From: JAGNRR01 sp964612525
Lineage (GTDB): Bacteria > Bacteroidota > Bacteroidia > Chitinophagales > Chitinophagaceae
DNA length: 25,682 nt
Assembly: GCA_964612525.1 (NCBI GenBank)
Contig: CAZTCQ010000034.1
Coordinates: 1-25,682 of the forward strand
Direction of reading: 5' to 3'
Position 1 is the first letter of the stretch. Each line of letters opens with the position of its first letter. The position numbers were made by a program, and so were the translations under genes. Under the pieces are notes generated by a model. The model did not search any database, had not been told where the DNA came from, and was given only the letters and a program-made list of their open reading frames with translations. Below are positions 14,870-25,200 of this stretch, one piece after another.

Positions 14870-16600
14870 ATGGGCTACGAAAAAGAAGAAGGCGTTTATC
14901 CTTCCCACTGGAAGTTAAATGAAAAATCATCTGAGCAGTACGATATTCAGAAGGATGAACTATTTAAAAAATACGCGAATCAATCGCTACCGATCAATAA
15001 GAAAAGAACACGTGCAGGCCTCACCGCCTATGCAGGCGCATGGACTGTGAAACAGCGAAAACATCTTTTGCGCCGATGTATGTTCGGTGTAAAAGAGGCC
15101 GACATGACCGCAATTGCTTCACTCTCACCGGGAGCAGCTGTTGATTTTTTGCTTAATAACGTACCTGCCACCGCCCCGGCCCCACCGGTAAATAATTATG
15201 AAGGAACCTACCCTGACCCCACGAATGTGGCCCCTGGTGCTACTTGGGTAAATTCAACCTATGGCGACGGCACCGTAAACTATCACCGCAGGCTTTCGCT
15301 AAAATCTTGGTGGATGTCCAACATCGTGAATCAAAACACGAGCATCATGGAAAAAATGGTGATGTTCATGCATAACAACTTTACAGTGGAAATGCTATCG
15401 GCTAACTACGCCATTTCCTCCTATAAATACGTTGAACTGTTACGCACTCACGCCTTAGGTAATTTAAAAACCTTTATAAAAGAACTAAGTAAAGACGCGG
15501 CTATGCTTCGTTACCTGAACGGACACTATAACGTGAAGTTTTCACCCGATGAGAACTATGCTCGTGAGCTCCAAGAATTATTTACGGTCGGCAAAGGCGG
15601 CCCTACACAATATACCGAGCCCGATGTAAAAGCCGCAGCTCGCGCACTGACAGGTTGGAGGGTTAACTTTAATGACTCTACCGTATCCTTTGATTCCACC
15701 TTGCATGACGACACCAACAAGCAATTTTCATCCTATTATAACGGATACGTTTTAAACGGACTTTCAGGTGCAAACGGAGCGAATGAACTGGACAATTTGG
15801 TAGATTTAATCTTCACCAAAGACCAAGACATTGCCAAGTACTATGCTCGGAAAATTTATCGATTCTTTGTTTACTATGACATTGACACCAATATTGAAAC
15901 CAACATTATCAATGGATTAGCGCAAACCTTGATTAACAACAACTGGGATGTAAAACCCATGATTTCACAACTTCTAAAAAGTGATCATTTCTTTGATTCA
16001 CTGAGCATGGATTGTTTTATCAGCACACCGATTGACTTTTTTGCCGGTACGTTTCGAGCTATGGATAGCGAAGTGGATGCCTCATTAAGTTTAGAAGATC
16101 AGTACAGAAGTTATTATCGACTCGTACAATACGCAGCCAATGCTGGTCAAAATTTAGGTGATCCGCCCTCTGTGAGCGGCTGGCCTGCTTTTTATCAAGT
16201 CCCTCATTTTCATGAAATGTGGATTAACTCTGACACCTTACCGAAAAGACTGCAAACCACAGATCAATTATTGACCACCAATGGAGCTTACGTGAGCGCA
16301 ACCGCACGGTTAAAATATGACGTTATGCGTTTTGCTAATTCGTTACCCAATCCGGGTGACCCTGATGCCTTGATTGACTATTGCGTTGAGTATTTCTTAG
16401 GATTGACTCTTTCTCAAAGCTTGAAAGATTATTACAAATCCATTTTATTAGCGGGACAAACTTCCAACTATTACTGGACCAACGCTTGGTCGAACTATGC
16501 TGGAAGCCCTACGAACGCCACCTATTTAGGTGTTGTACAATCACGCCTTCAAACAATGCTCACTGAGCTATTTAGAATGGCAGAACGGCACTTAGGATAA
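14870..16600 (+). CDS. DUF1800 family protein
   Basis: A protein of 576 residues counted from ATG 14870. DUF1800 landmarks appear in order: KHLLRRCMFG near the start, IMEKMVMFMHNNF, MLRYLNGHYNVKFSPDENYARELQELFTVG, the ALTGWRVNF segment and, late, DPPSVSGWPAFYQ. The family has no proven activity; it is nearly always encoded just before a DUF1501 gene, as here (89-base gap). No signal peptide, membrane helix or T9SS sorting domain is visible, so the protein alone looks cytoplasmic, unlike its partner. A longer frame from TTG 14828 adds 14 hydrophobic residues (MCTVIFLTIQ...), too short and oddly composed for a signal peptide; the ATG MGYEKEEG is preferred. It is divergent from the epimerase. 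Confidence 0.9.
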   Translation: MGYEKEEGVYPSHWKLNEKSSEQYDIQKDELFKKYANQSLPINKKRTRAGLTAYAGAWTVKQRKHLLRRCMFGVKEADMTAIASLSPGAAVDFLLNNVPATAPAPPVNNYEGTYPDPTNVAPGATWVNSTYGDGTVNYHRRLSLKSWWMSNIVNQNTSIMEKMVMFMHNNFTVEMLSANYAISSYKYVELLRTHALGNLKTFIKELSKDAAMLRYLNGHYNVKFSPDENYARELQELFTVGKGGPTQYTEPDVKAAARALTGWRVNFNDSTVSFDSTLHDDTNKQFSSYYNGYVLNGLSGANGANELDNLVDLIFTKDQDIAKYYARKIYRFFVYYDIDTNIETNIINGLAQTLINNNWDVKPMISQLLKSDHFFDSLSMDCFISTPIDFFAGTFRAMDSEVDASLSLEDQYRSYYRLVQYAANAGQNLGDPPSVSGWPAFYQVPHFHEMWINSDTLPKRLQTTDQLLTTNGAYVSATARLKYDVMRFANSLPNPGDPDALIDYCVEYFLGLTLSQSLKDYYKSILLAGQTSNYYWTNAWSNYAGSPTNATYLGVVQSRLQTMLTELFRMAERHLG

Positions 16601-16689
16601 AACAAAAAAATTAGGAGCGTGTGATTTTCATGCTTCGCTTTTCCTGAAAACAATTTGGGGCAAGCTTAAAAACAAAAAATATTTGAACT

Positions 16690-18261
16690 ATGAAAAGAAG
16701 AGATTTTATAAAAATGACCACAGCAGCTTCCGCGGCTTTAAGCCTCAACGGGATGCCGCTATCTGCTTTTGGCGAAGGAAACTTCCTTAGTAAATTGGCC
16801 AAAAACCGTGCATCCAATGGGAACGTTATGGTATTTATTCAACTGTCAGGAGGAAATGATGGTTTAAACACCGTCATACCATTGGATCGGTATAGCGAAT
16901 TAGCCAATGCGCGATCAAATATTATGATACCTCAAAATGATGTGCTAGGCCTAAGTGGAAATGCCACTACAGGACTGCATCCTGCTATGGGTGAGCTGCG
17001 AGGCATGTACAATCAAAACTTAGTCAACTTAGTACAAGGTGTAGGTTATCCGAATCCAAACTTTTCTCACTTTAGATCTTCCGATATCTGGAGCACTGCC
17101 TCCGATTCTAATACATACTTAGATACAGGTTGGTTAGGACGAACCATCGATAATCAGTTTCCGGGTGCGCCACAAGCTTACCCCGACCCTAATTTTTTAG
17201 ATCCATTGGCGATTCAAATTGGCTCTAGTGTAGGGCCAACTCTTACAGGTATTAATGGAATCAATGGCTTGGCCTTGAGCAGCATTAGCAATTTTTATAA
17301 TATCGTAAATGGTACGGTAGATCCTGCCCCACCAACTCCTGCTGGTCACGAGCTGAAATTTATTCGATTTATTACTCAGCAAACACAGACTTATACGCAG
17401 GTGATTCAAAACGCTGCGAATCAGGGAACGAATGCCAATCAAAATTATCCGGCTACCCGTTTAGCCGCACAATTAAAAATTATTGCGCAGCTTATTAGTG
17501 GAGGTTTAAAAACTCCAGTTTATTTGGTGCGTCTGGGCGGATTTGATACGCATGACAATCAAGTAGACGGAAACGTTACACAAGGTCGTCATGCTGATTT
17601 GCTCGCTGAACTTTCAGGGGCCATTGAGGCTTTCCAAACGGATTTAAAAATGCTTGGAAAAGATGATATTGTAGCGGGTTGTACCTATTCAGAATTTGGA
17701 CGTAGAATTAAATCAAATGCAAGTTTTGGTAGTGATCACGGTAGTGGGGCTCCAATGATTTTCTTTGGTAAAAAAGTAAACCCAACTGTGGTGGGAACCA
17801 GTCCGGTGCTGCCTGCCACTGCCACGACGAATGATAATATTCCCATGCAATTTGACTTTAGACAAGTCTATTCTAGTATTTTACAAGATTGGCTTGGGCT
17901 GAGTATTAGCGACACGCAATCTGTTCTAAACAACGTAAATTATTCTACGCTTCCAATTTTCCAAAAGGCAACCAATACAGAAAACATTCTGCCCGTTGAT
18001 GATAAAACATTTAATCTCGAAGCGAATTATCCGAACCCACTGGTTCATTATACCAATCTTCGATTTACGACTCCGGGCGGAGCCGTTCAGATTAATTTAT
18101 TCGATCAAATGGGGCGCAGAGTGCGCGTGTTATACGAAAACATTGTACCTGCCGGACGCCGAGAAGTGAACATTGAAAGAGGGAATCTACAAGCGGGAAT
18201 TTATTATGTTGAATTGATTCAAGGAAATAATAAAGCCACACAGAAAATTGTGGTGCAGTAG
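16690..18261 (+). CDS. DUF1501 family protein with Tat signal and type IX secretion sorting domain
   Basis: A 523-residue protein. The N-terminus MKRRDFIKMTTAASAALSL is a twin-arginine (Tat) signal with RRDFIK, so the protein should be exported folded. The DUF1501 domain follows (residues 45-410) and has an alkaline-phosphatase-like fold; likely metal-site motifs are GGNDG (54-58), FDTHD (D286, H288, D289) and SDHGSG (D349, H350). The last 85 residues, from about 440, form a T9SS type A sorting domain: NLEANYPNPL, FDQMGRRVRVL, LQAGIYYVELI and a final KIVVQ. This directs the protein through the outer membrane and to the cell surface. DUF1501 proteins have no settled function. It follows its usual DUF1800 partner and ends before a repeat-rich spacer. 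Confidence 0.92.
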   Translation: MKRRDFIKMTTAASAALSLNGMPLSAFGEGNFLSKLAKNRASNGNVMVFIQLSGGNDGLNTVIPLDRYSELANARSNIMIPQNDVLGLSGNATTGLHPAMGELRGMYNQNLVNLVQGVGYPNPNFSHFRSSDIWSTASDSNTYLDTGWLGRTIDNQFPGAPQAYPDPNFLDPLAIQIGSSVGPTLTGINGINGLALSSISNFYNIVNGTVDPAPPTPAGHELKFIRFITQQTQTYTQVIQNAANQGTNANQNYPATRLAAQLKIIAQLISGGLKTPVYLVRLGGFDTHDNQVDGNVTQGRHADLLAELSGAIEAFQTDLKMLGKDDIVAGCTYSEFGRRIKSNASFGSDHGSGAPMIFFGKKVNPTVVGTSPVLPATATTNDNIPMQFDFRQVYSSILQDWLGLSISDTQSVLNNVNYSTLPIFQKATNTENILPVDDKTFNLEANYPNPLVHYTNLRFTTPGGAVQINLFDQMGRRVRVLYENIVPAGRREVNIERGNLQAGIYYVELIQGNNKATQKIVVQ

Positions 18262-18282
18262 AACGTTTGAGGTGTAGTATCA

Positions 18283-18355
18283 AAAACCTGTGAGTCTCCG
18301 AAACAAAACCTGTGAGGTTTATGGTATTCGAGCAAAATAAACCTTGCAGGTTTAT
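18283..18355. repeat. Palindromic AAACCT...AGGTTT repeats, possible terminator
   Basis: AAAACCTGTGAG occurs at 18283-18294 and 18305-18316. AAACCTGTGAGGTTTAT (18306-18322) and ATAAACCTTGCAGGTTT (18337-18353) are inverted copies. As + strand RNA they form a 17-pair stem with two G-U pairs and a 14-base loop; as - strand RNA the same two positions would be A-C mismatches. GAGCAAAAT is also repeated at 18330-18338 and 18360-18368. The block lies between the convergent DUF1501 and metallo-beta-lactamase genes, where a terminator is expected, but there is no T-run. Confidence 0.6.
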
Positions 18356-18374
18356 AGCTGAGCAAAATGAATTC

Positions 18375-18980
18375 CTACCTAAAAAAAGGATTATTCATTT
18401 TCTCCAAACCAACCGTTGTACTGGGTCCATGTCCGGAGTAAACTTTTGTATCATCAGGCAAGGTAAACAATTGAGTTTGTACGCTTTTGAGCAAGGTAGA
18501 CGTGTCGCCGCCAGGTAAGTCAGTACGACCAATGCTATTTTGAAAAAGTACGTCCCCGCTGATTACAAAACCATCTTTCTCGGAATAAAAGCAAATGCTC
18601 CCCGGCGAATGCCCGGGTGCGAATCGAATTTCTAATTCTTGGTTTCCAAAAGGTATTGTTTCAGTTTCCGAAATCAGTTCATACTTTTTTTGTGGCAAAC
18701 TTAATGAAACACCATAGCCACTGGCTACCGCTTCAGCATTTTCATATACAGGCAGCTCTTCTTTATGCAAATAAAAAGGAACATCATACTCGTCAAGGAT
18801 TAATTTTAATCCAAAAATGTGATCCAAGTGCGCGTGGGTAAGAAGGATTTTGGTAAGTGTCAATTCATTTTTTTCTAAAAAAGATTGGATAACATTCACC
18901 TCTTCGGCATCATACATTCCAGGGTCAATGAGTATAGCATTTTTATCTTCACTGATTAGGAGATATGTATTTTCTTGAAA
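18375..18980 (-). CDS. Metallo-beta-lactamase-fold hydrolase, 5' end in gap
   Basis: A metallo-hydrolase of the glyoxalase II-like MBL group. Metal ligands are THAHLDH (HxHxDH), the histidine of APGHSPGS, the aspartate of ISGDVLF and the histidine of YSGHGPST. The C-terminal PGGD, SGHGPSTTVGLEKMNNPFF is typical of this group. The apparent ATG at 18917 is internal: the frame stays open upstream to the gap and encodes FQENTYLLISEDKNAILIDPG, the first beta strands of the fold in which most relatives read FQENTYLL. Only about ten residues are then missing. Members of this group act on thioesters or other small substrates; the substrate is not readable here. It converges on the DUF1501 gene across the palindromic repeats. 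Confidence 0.9.
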   Translation of the reverse strand, partial: FQENTYLLISEDKNAILIDPGMYDAEEVNVIQSFLEKNELTLTKILLTHAHLDHIFGLKLILDEYDVPFYLHKEELPVYENAEAVASGYGVSLSLPQKKYELISETETIPFGNQELEIRFAPGHSPGSICFYSEKDGFVISGDVLFQNSIGRTDLPGGDTSTLLKSVQTQLFTLPDDTKVYSGHGPSTTVGLEKMNNPFFR

Positions 18981-19080
18981 NNNNNNNNNNNNNNNNNNNN
19001 NNNNNNNNNNNNNNNNNNNNNNNNNNNNNNNNNNNNNNNNNNNNNNNNNNNNNNNNNNNNNNNNNNNNNNNNNNNNNNNN
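18981..19080. other. Assembly gap (100 N)
   Basis: Exactly 100 N. It hides the first codons of two divergent genes, the MBL hydrolase and the propeller-barrel protein, together with their promoters. An ATG at 18965 that seems to open the right-hand gene is only the antisense of the MBL residues NTY and is not a real start. Confidence 0.97.
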
Positions 19081-22000
19081 GTGGAAGTATTATGACAGTA
19101 CTCACTTTAGAGTATTTTTTTATCGACCGTCCGAAAAATTAGCGGAGCATATTTTGGACCAGTCTGAAAATGAACTCAACAAAATTACTCAAAAAATGGG
19201 CAGCTCGCTCCCTCGAAAACTGAACCTAATTTTATACAATTCTTATAATGATTATATTCAAACGAACGTAGGGGTCAATCGCACAACCGACCTAAATGAT
19301 GCCGATGGTGGACGACTCAAGGTGAGTGGCAATAATTTACCGATTTATTTTACAGGGAATCACAATGATTTGATGAAGCAGGTAAACCAAGGGGTGGCGA
19401 ATGTGATTAAAGACAACTTGTTGTTTGGAAAAAACATAAAAGAAGTTGTAAAGAATGCGATTAAGATGAACCTGCCCGAATGGTTTACCAACGGCTATGT
19501 ACAGCATTTATCTAACGAGTGGACGCCAGAATTAGAAACAGATGTTCAAAGTTTTTTATCGGTAGATACTAATTTTAATTTCAGAAAAACGGCACAGCAA
19601 AATCAACTTTTAATCGGTCATTCTTTTTGGAATTTTGTGGAGCAGCAATACGGCACAAAAAAAGTGGCCAAACTACTTTACAATAGTCGCTTTCGAAAAA
19701 ATGTAAACTCTGCCATTCAGCAAGCTTTGTTCAAAGAGGCAGACACTATTTATAAAGAATATTATGACTATTACACCGCGAATACTCCGTTGATTGAAAG
19801 TGATACAGTCTACGGTAGAAAAACAATTACCACCGTTAAAACAAAATTTGAGGGTCAGTATAGCCAATTTCACTTATCGCCCAATGGTCAACAATTGGCC
19901 TACGTTGTAAAACGAGATGGTGAATGGAAAATCGTATTGCAGGAAACGGATTTAGGAGACTCCAAAGTGTTGGTTTCGGGTGGATATAAGAACCTTGATG
20001 AAGTTAATGATCCGAATTATCCATTGATTACTTGGAGTCCGTCCGGGAAACAATTGGCAACTATTTTTTCGCTAAAGAACAATACGCTAGTCCGGCTGTA
20101 TAATTCGAAAGGGATGCCTAAGCAAAACAAAATTCTCACACAAAGAAAGATGGAACGAGTCACGGGGGTGAGCTTTACAAACAATGATTACAGGCTAATT
20201 TTATCAGGTATCAAAAAAGGTAAAAGTGATATTTTTTCTTATGATTTTAGAAGAAATAGATTGACGAATCTTACCAATGATGATTTTGACGATCACTCCC
20301 CTTCTTATGTTTCTAGCGGTGACAAAATGGGTGTGCTATTTTTATCGAACCGTAAGGATACTGTATTGAACCCTGAGGCCCTGAAATCAAAGGAGTTTTT
20401 TAATAAAGATTTTAACATCTATTATTTCAATCAAAAAAACAGAGCAACGCTAAGAAAAGTAACCGAAACAAGCAACCCAATCAGCAGCCCGATTCAATAC
20501 GGTTTGGAAATGTTTTCTTATATCGAAAAAATAAAAGGGAAACTAGTTCGACGTAAGATTAAAGTTGAAGACATTGTAGGAGGTTCAGTAAAATTTGACG
20601 AAATCCAAACTCAATCATTGCCGTTCAATGTTCTAAAGCACCATTACATTCCGAAACAGGAGAGCTTGGTTGAGGTGATAAAAACAAAAGGGAAGTACTA
20701 CGTTTTTAATACGCCTGTGAAAGACTTAGAAGTATATGATGCAGCCAATAACGACACAGCATTGATCAATAGAATTTCAGTAATTGAAAATGTCGATACC
20801 CGAAAAAAATCGGCCTCTTACATTACGCCTTACGAGGAAGTGGACACGAACTCGGCTTTGTACAATCTTTTTACGCAAGGAGAATATGTGCGCAATGATG
20901 AAAATGGAAATCTAGTCCGCCTTCCTAAAAAAAGAAAGAAGAAAAAATACGTTGCCACCTTCAATCCGAAAACGCTATCTACTTCTTTGGACAATACCTT
21001 ACTTTTTACACGCTATCAAAATATATCATACAACCAAAGCGGATTTCAATTTCCTAATTTAAACGGATTTGTTTCGTTTGAGCTGATTGATATTTTAGAA
21101 GACCACCGTATTACAGGAGGAATTAGAATACCAACCACCTTTGATGGGAATTCATACTTTTTACAATATGCCAATTATAAAAAACGCTTGGACTGGAAAC
21201 TAACTTATTTTCATCAACAAAGCAGACAAACCTACGGACCCAACGAAGCTCCAGATTCTTTATTTATTGGAACGAATTTCTTGGGAAAAGTGGGTACTGA
21301 ATATTTTGAAAGTTCATTTAGCTATCCATTTAATCGAGCGAATAGCGTACGTCTTTTGCTAGGCTTGCGGTATGACCGTGTTCGATATTTAGTGAGCAGT
21401 CGCCCTTTATTAGATTTTCCAAACCGAAGCGAATATTGGTCTTTTATGCGAGGGGAATATGTTTTTGACAATACAATCAATCCACTCATTAATATTCGAA
21501 AAGGATCCAGGGCCAAATTATTTGCAGAATATCAATACCGAATTAGCGCTCCGTCCACTGGTTTTTATCAGGTAGGATTTGATGTAAGAAACTATTTTCC
21601 GATTTATAAAAACTGTATCCTAGCTTCTCGAGTAGCTACAGGATTGAGCGACGGAAGTGCCAAGTTGCTCTACTATTTAGGCGGTGTAGACAACACCTTG
21701 GTACAATCTCCTGACCCAGGCTCAACGCCAAACAATATTGGTGACTATGCGTTTCAAACCTTAGCGACTAACCTGAGAGGTTATAAACAACAAGCGTTCA
21801 ACGGCAGCAGCTACGCCTTGATTAATGAAGAAATCAGGCTCCCGATCTACAATACTTTTTTTAATAGACCTATCAAATCCGCTTTTTTAAGAAATTTTCA
21901 ATTGGTTACGTTTGTGGACCTGGGTGTAGCTTGGAGAGGTTTTCTTCCGATAGAAAAAAACGTCAGTCCAGACTTTAATACTATTAATGGAAATGCAACG

Positions 22001-22165
22001 GTTGCGGCTGAATTTATAAATGAGCAAGAAATTATGGGCTTAGGCTACGGGGTAGGAGCTCGATCAAAACTGTTTGGCTATTTCCTAAGATTTGATGTCG
22101 GTTGGAATATCGATCAGGCCAATCGCAAACCTCAGTACCATATCTCCATGGCTACCGATTTCTAG
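19081..22165 (+). CDS. TolB-like beta-propeller fused to an Omp85-type barrel, 5' end in gap
   Basis: About 1,030 visible residues in three parts. First (19082-19840) comes a region resembling peptidase-MA-like zincins: THFRVFFY, then LNLILYNSYNDYI, LPEWFTNGYVQHLSNEW and a helical YYDYY end. The HExxH site is absent, since the matching place reads NDLMKQVNQG, so it is probably inactive. Second (19850-20830) are TolB/WD40-like blades such as YSQFHLSPNGQQLAYV, ITWSPSGKQLATIF and DHSPSYVSSGDKMGVLFLS. A basic linker, PKKRKKKKY, follows at about 20925. Third (20980-22165) is a beta barrel with YYLGGVDN, the Omp85 L6 motif LRGY (21773-21784) and a final Phe. The start and expected signal peptide lie in the gap. 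It would sit in the outer membrane with the propeller in the periplasm. Function is unknown; ileS follows. Confidence 0.82.
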
Positions 22166-22176
22166 GACATTCTTAG

Positions 22177-22207
22177 TTGGCATACAACTAAAGAAATTGT
22201 AATTTTG
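22177..22207 (+). promoter_or_regulatory. Bacteroidota-type promoter of ileS
   Basis: TTG (22177-22179) is followed after exactly 20 bases by TAATTTTG (22200-22207), a perfect match to TTG-N19/20-TAnnTTTG, the promoter of the primary sigma factor in this phylum. Only eight bases lie between the -7 box and the ileS ATG at 22216, so the mRNA should begin at or just before the start codon. It also indicates that ileS is not merely read through from the gene before it. Confidence 0.8.
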
Positions 22208-22215
22208 CCGCCCTT

Positions 22216-25200
22216 ATGTCACAATATCATCTTCCTCAAAAGCTGAATATGCCTAGCCTAGAAGAAACTATTCTTCACAAATGGCAAGACCACAAAACAT
22301 TTGAGAAAAGTATTTCAATGCGAGAAGGAAAAACGCCTTTTGTTTTTTACGATGGGCCGCCCTCGGCCAATGGTATGCCGGGTATTCACCACGTAATTTC
22401 ACGAACGCTGAAAGATCTTGTTTGTCGATATAAAACGATGCAGGGTTTTAAGGTAGATCGAAAGGCCGGTTGGGATACCCACGGATTGCCCATTGAACTA
22501 AATGTTGAGAAAGAACTTGGTATAACCAAAGAGGATATTGGCACAAAAATTAGTGTAGAGGACTACAATAAAAAATGCCGCGAAACCGTGCTGCGTTTCA
22601 AAGATGAATGGGACAGCATCACCCAAAAAATGGGATATTGGGTAGATTTAGACAGCCCCTACGTGACCTACGAAAATGATTATATTGAAAGTGTTTGGCA
22701 TTGCCTAAAAACCTTATACAACAAAGACTATCTGTACAAAAGTGTCTCCATTCAGCCTTACAGCCCAGCTGCAGGAACAGGACTCAGTTCTCATGAGCTA
22801 AATCAGCCAGGTACCTATAAAAATGTAAAAGATACGAGTGCCACGGTTCTGTTTAAATCTATTAAAAACGAAGACTCTAATTTTCTTCATGAAAAAGCAG
22901 AGGGTGCCCCTGTATATTTCTTAGCATGGACAACCACGCCTTGGACGCTTCCTTCTAACTTGGGACTTACTGTTGGAAAAAAAATAGAGTATAACCTACT
23001 TCAAACTAGAAACCCATACACCAAGGAAGAACAGTTTGTAGTCATTGCCAGTGCCTTACTTCCGAAATACTTTGCGCCCGAGGGAGAAAATGCAGCTCCA
23101 GATGACGAGAGTAAATTGATCCCTTGGAAAATAATTGGCACATTTACCGGCGCTGATTTAGAAGGCCTGCGTTACGAACAACTAATGCCTTTTGACAGTA
23201 ACCGAGCAGAAAATATTGATGGAGACCCATTTAAAATTATCGTTGGAAATTTTGTAACCACAGAAGATGGTACCGGTATCGTACATACAGCGCCTGCTTT
23301 TGGAGCTGATGATTATAAGGTAGGTCAAAAAAATAATTTGGGTATTGTTACTCTGGTTGACAAAGAAGGAAAGTTTATTGAAGGAACGGGCGAGTATGCT
23401 GGACGTTTTGTAAAAAACTATAAGAACGAAGAAGACTTTGTGGACGTCAATGTGGACATTGCCGTTGAGTTAAAACTAAAAGGGCGAGCTTTTAAAGTGG
23501 AAAAGTATGAACACTCCTATCCTCATTGCTGGCGAACAGATAAGCCCATTATTTACTACCCACTTGATGCTTGGTTTGTCAGAACGACTGCTGTCAAAGA
23601 CAGACTGTTAGAATTAAATAAAACGATTAATTGGAAACCTGAATCTACCGGGGAAGGTCGGTTTGGTAATTGGTTGGAGAACATGGTAGACTGGAATTTG
23701 AGCCGCTCGCGCTTTTGGGGTACTCCTTTACCCATTTGGCGCACAGAAGATGGTAGCGAAGAAATTTGCTGTGGTTCTATAGCAGAAATAAAAGAAAACC
23801 TTCATCAAAATAGTCCTGAAAAAGAAATTAAGGATGTTCACAAACCGTATATTGATAATGTTATTCTCGCTTCTTCCAAAGGAGAGAAAATGTATCGTCA
23901 ACCTGATTTAATCGATGTTTGGTTTGATAGTGGCGCCATGCCCTATGCGCAATGGCACTACCCTTTTGAAAATAAAGAAAAGTTTGAAGAAAACTTCCCA
24001 GCTGATTTCATAGCAGAAGGAGTAGACCAAACGCGGGGTTGGTTCTATACACTTCACGCCTTGGGTGTCTTACTTCATGACAGCGTAGCTTATAAGACGG
24101 TTGTTTCCAATGGACTAGTCCTTGATAAAAAAGGAAACAAAATGAGCAAGCGCATCGGAAACGTAGTAGATCCTTTTGAGACGATTAATAAATTTGGGGC
24201 CGATGCCACTCGATGGTATTTAATTACCAATGCATCTCCTTGGGACAGTTTGAAATTTGATATAAATGGGATTCAAGAGGTGCAACGAAAATTATTCAAC
24301 ACACTTTTTAATACCTACAGCTTTTTTGGGCTGTATGCTAATGTCGATAATTTTTCATGGAAAGAAGATCGGATAGATATAAAAGATAGACCCGAAATTG
24401 ATCAATGGATTTTATCCTCGCTGCATACTTTAATTAGCGATGTAACGGAAGCATTTGATACTTACGAACCTACCAAAGCAGGACGTGCCATTGATACGTT
24501 TGTAGATGAACAATTGAGTAACTGGTACGTTCGCCTTTGTCGTCGTCGTTTTTGGAAAGGAGAATATGATGAAGGTAAAATTGCCGCCTATCAAACCTTG
24601 TATGAGTGTATTGAAACCTTACTAAAACTAATGGCACCCATTGCGCCCTTCTTTACGGATTGGATGTTCGGCGAAATGAATAAGGTATCGGGAATCCATC
24701 AAGAGGAGAGTATCCACTTGGTAGATTTTCCTAAAAAAGACTCTACTTACCTAGATAAAGAACTGGAAGAGAAGATGTCACTGGCTCAAGGAATTTGTTC
24801 ATTGAGTTTATCTCTTCGAAAAAAAGAGAATATCAAAGTAAGACAACCTTTACAGAAAATAATGATTCCTAAGCTAGATGAGAATACGGAGCGCTATACC
24901 AATGATATGGCTCCTTTGATTAAAAGTGAGTTGAACATCAAAGAAATTAGTTTTTTAGAGAGAGACAACAACGTAATCAAAAAGAAAGCGAAGGCCAACT
25001 TTAAAACATTAGGCAAAAAATTAGGCTCCAAAATGAAAGAGGTAGCTGCCGAGATCAAACTAATGAGTAGCGAGGCCATTAGCTCCTTTGAGCAAAATAA
25101 CGGCCTCACGCTCAAGGTGAATGGCGAGGAGGTAATATTAGAGGCAGAAGACATCGAAATTACCTCGGATGAAATTCCAGGCATGCTTGTAGCCAATAAA

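Noticed and set aside
19081..19840. Active zinc peptidase in the front part of the propeller-barrel protein
   Set aside because: The overall pattern resembles peptidase-MA-like zincins, but the HExxH residues are missing in the visible sequence.
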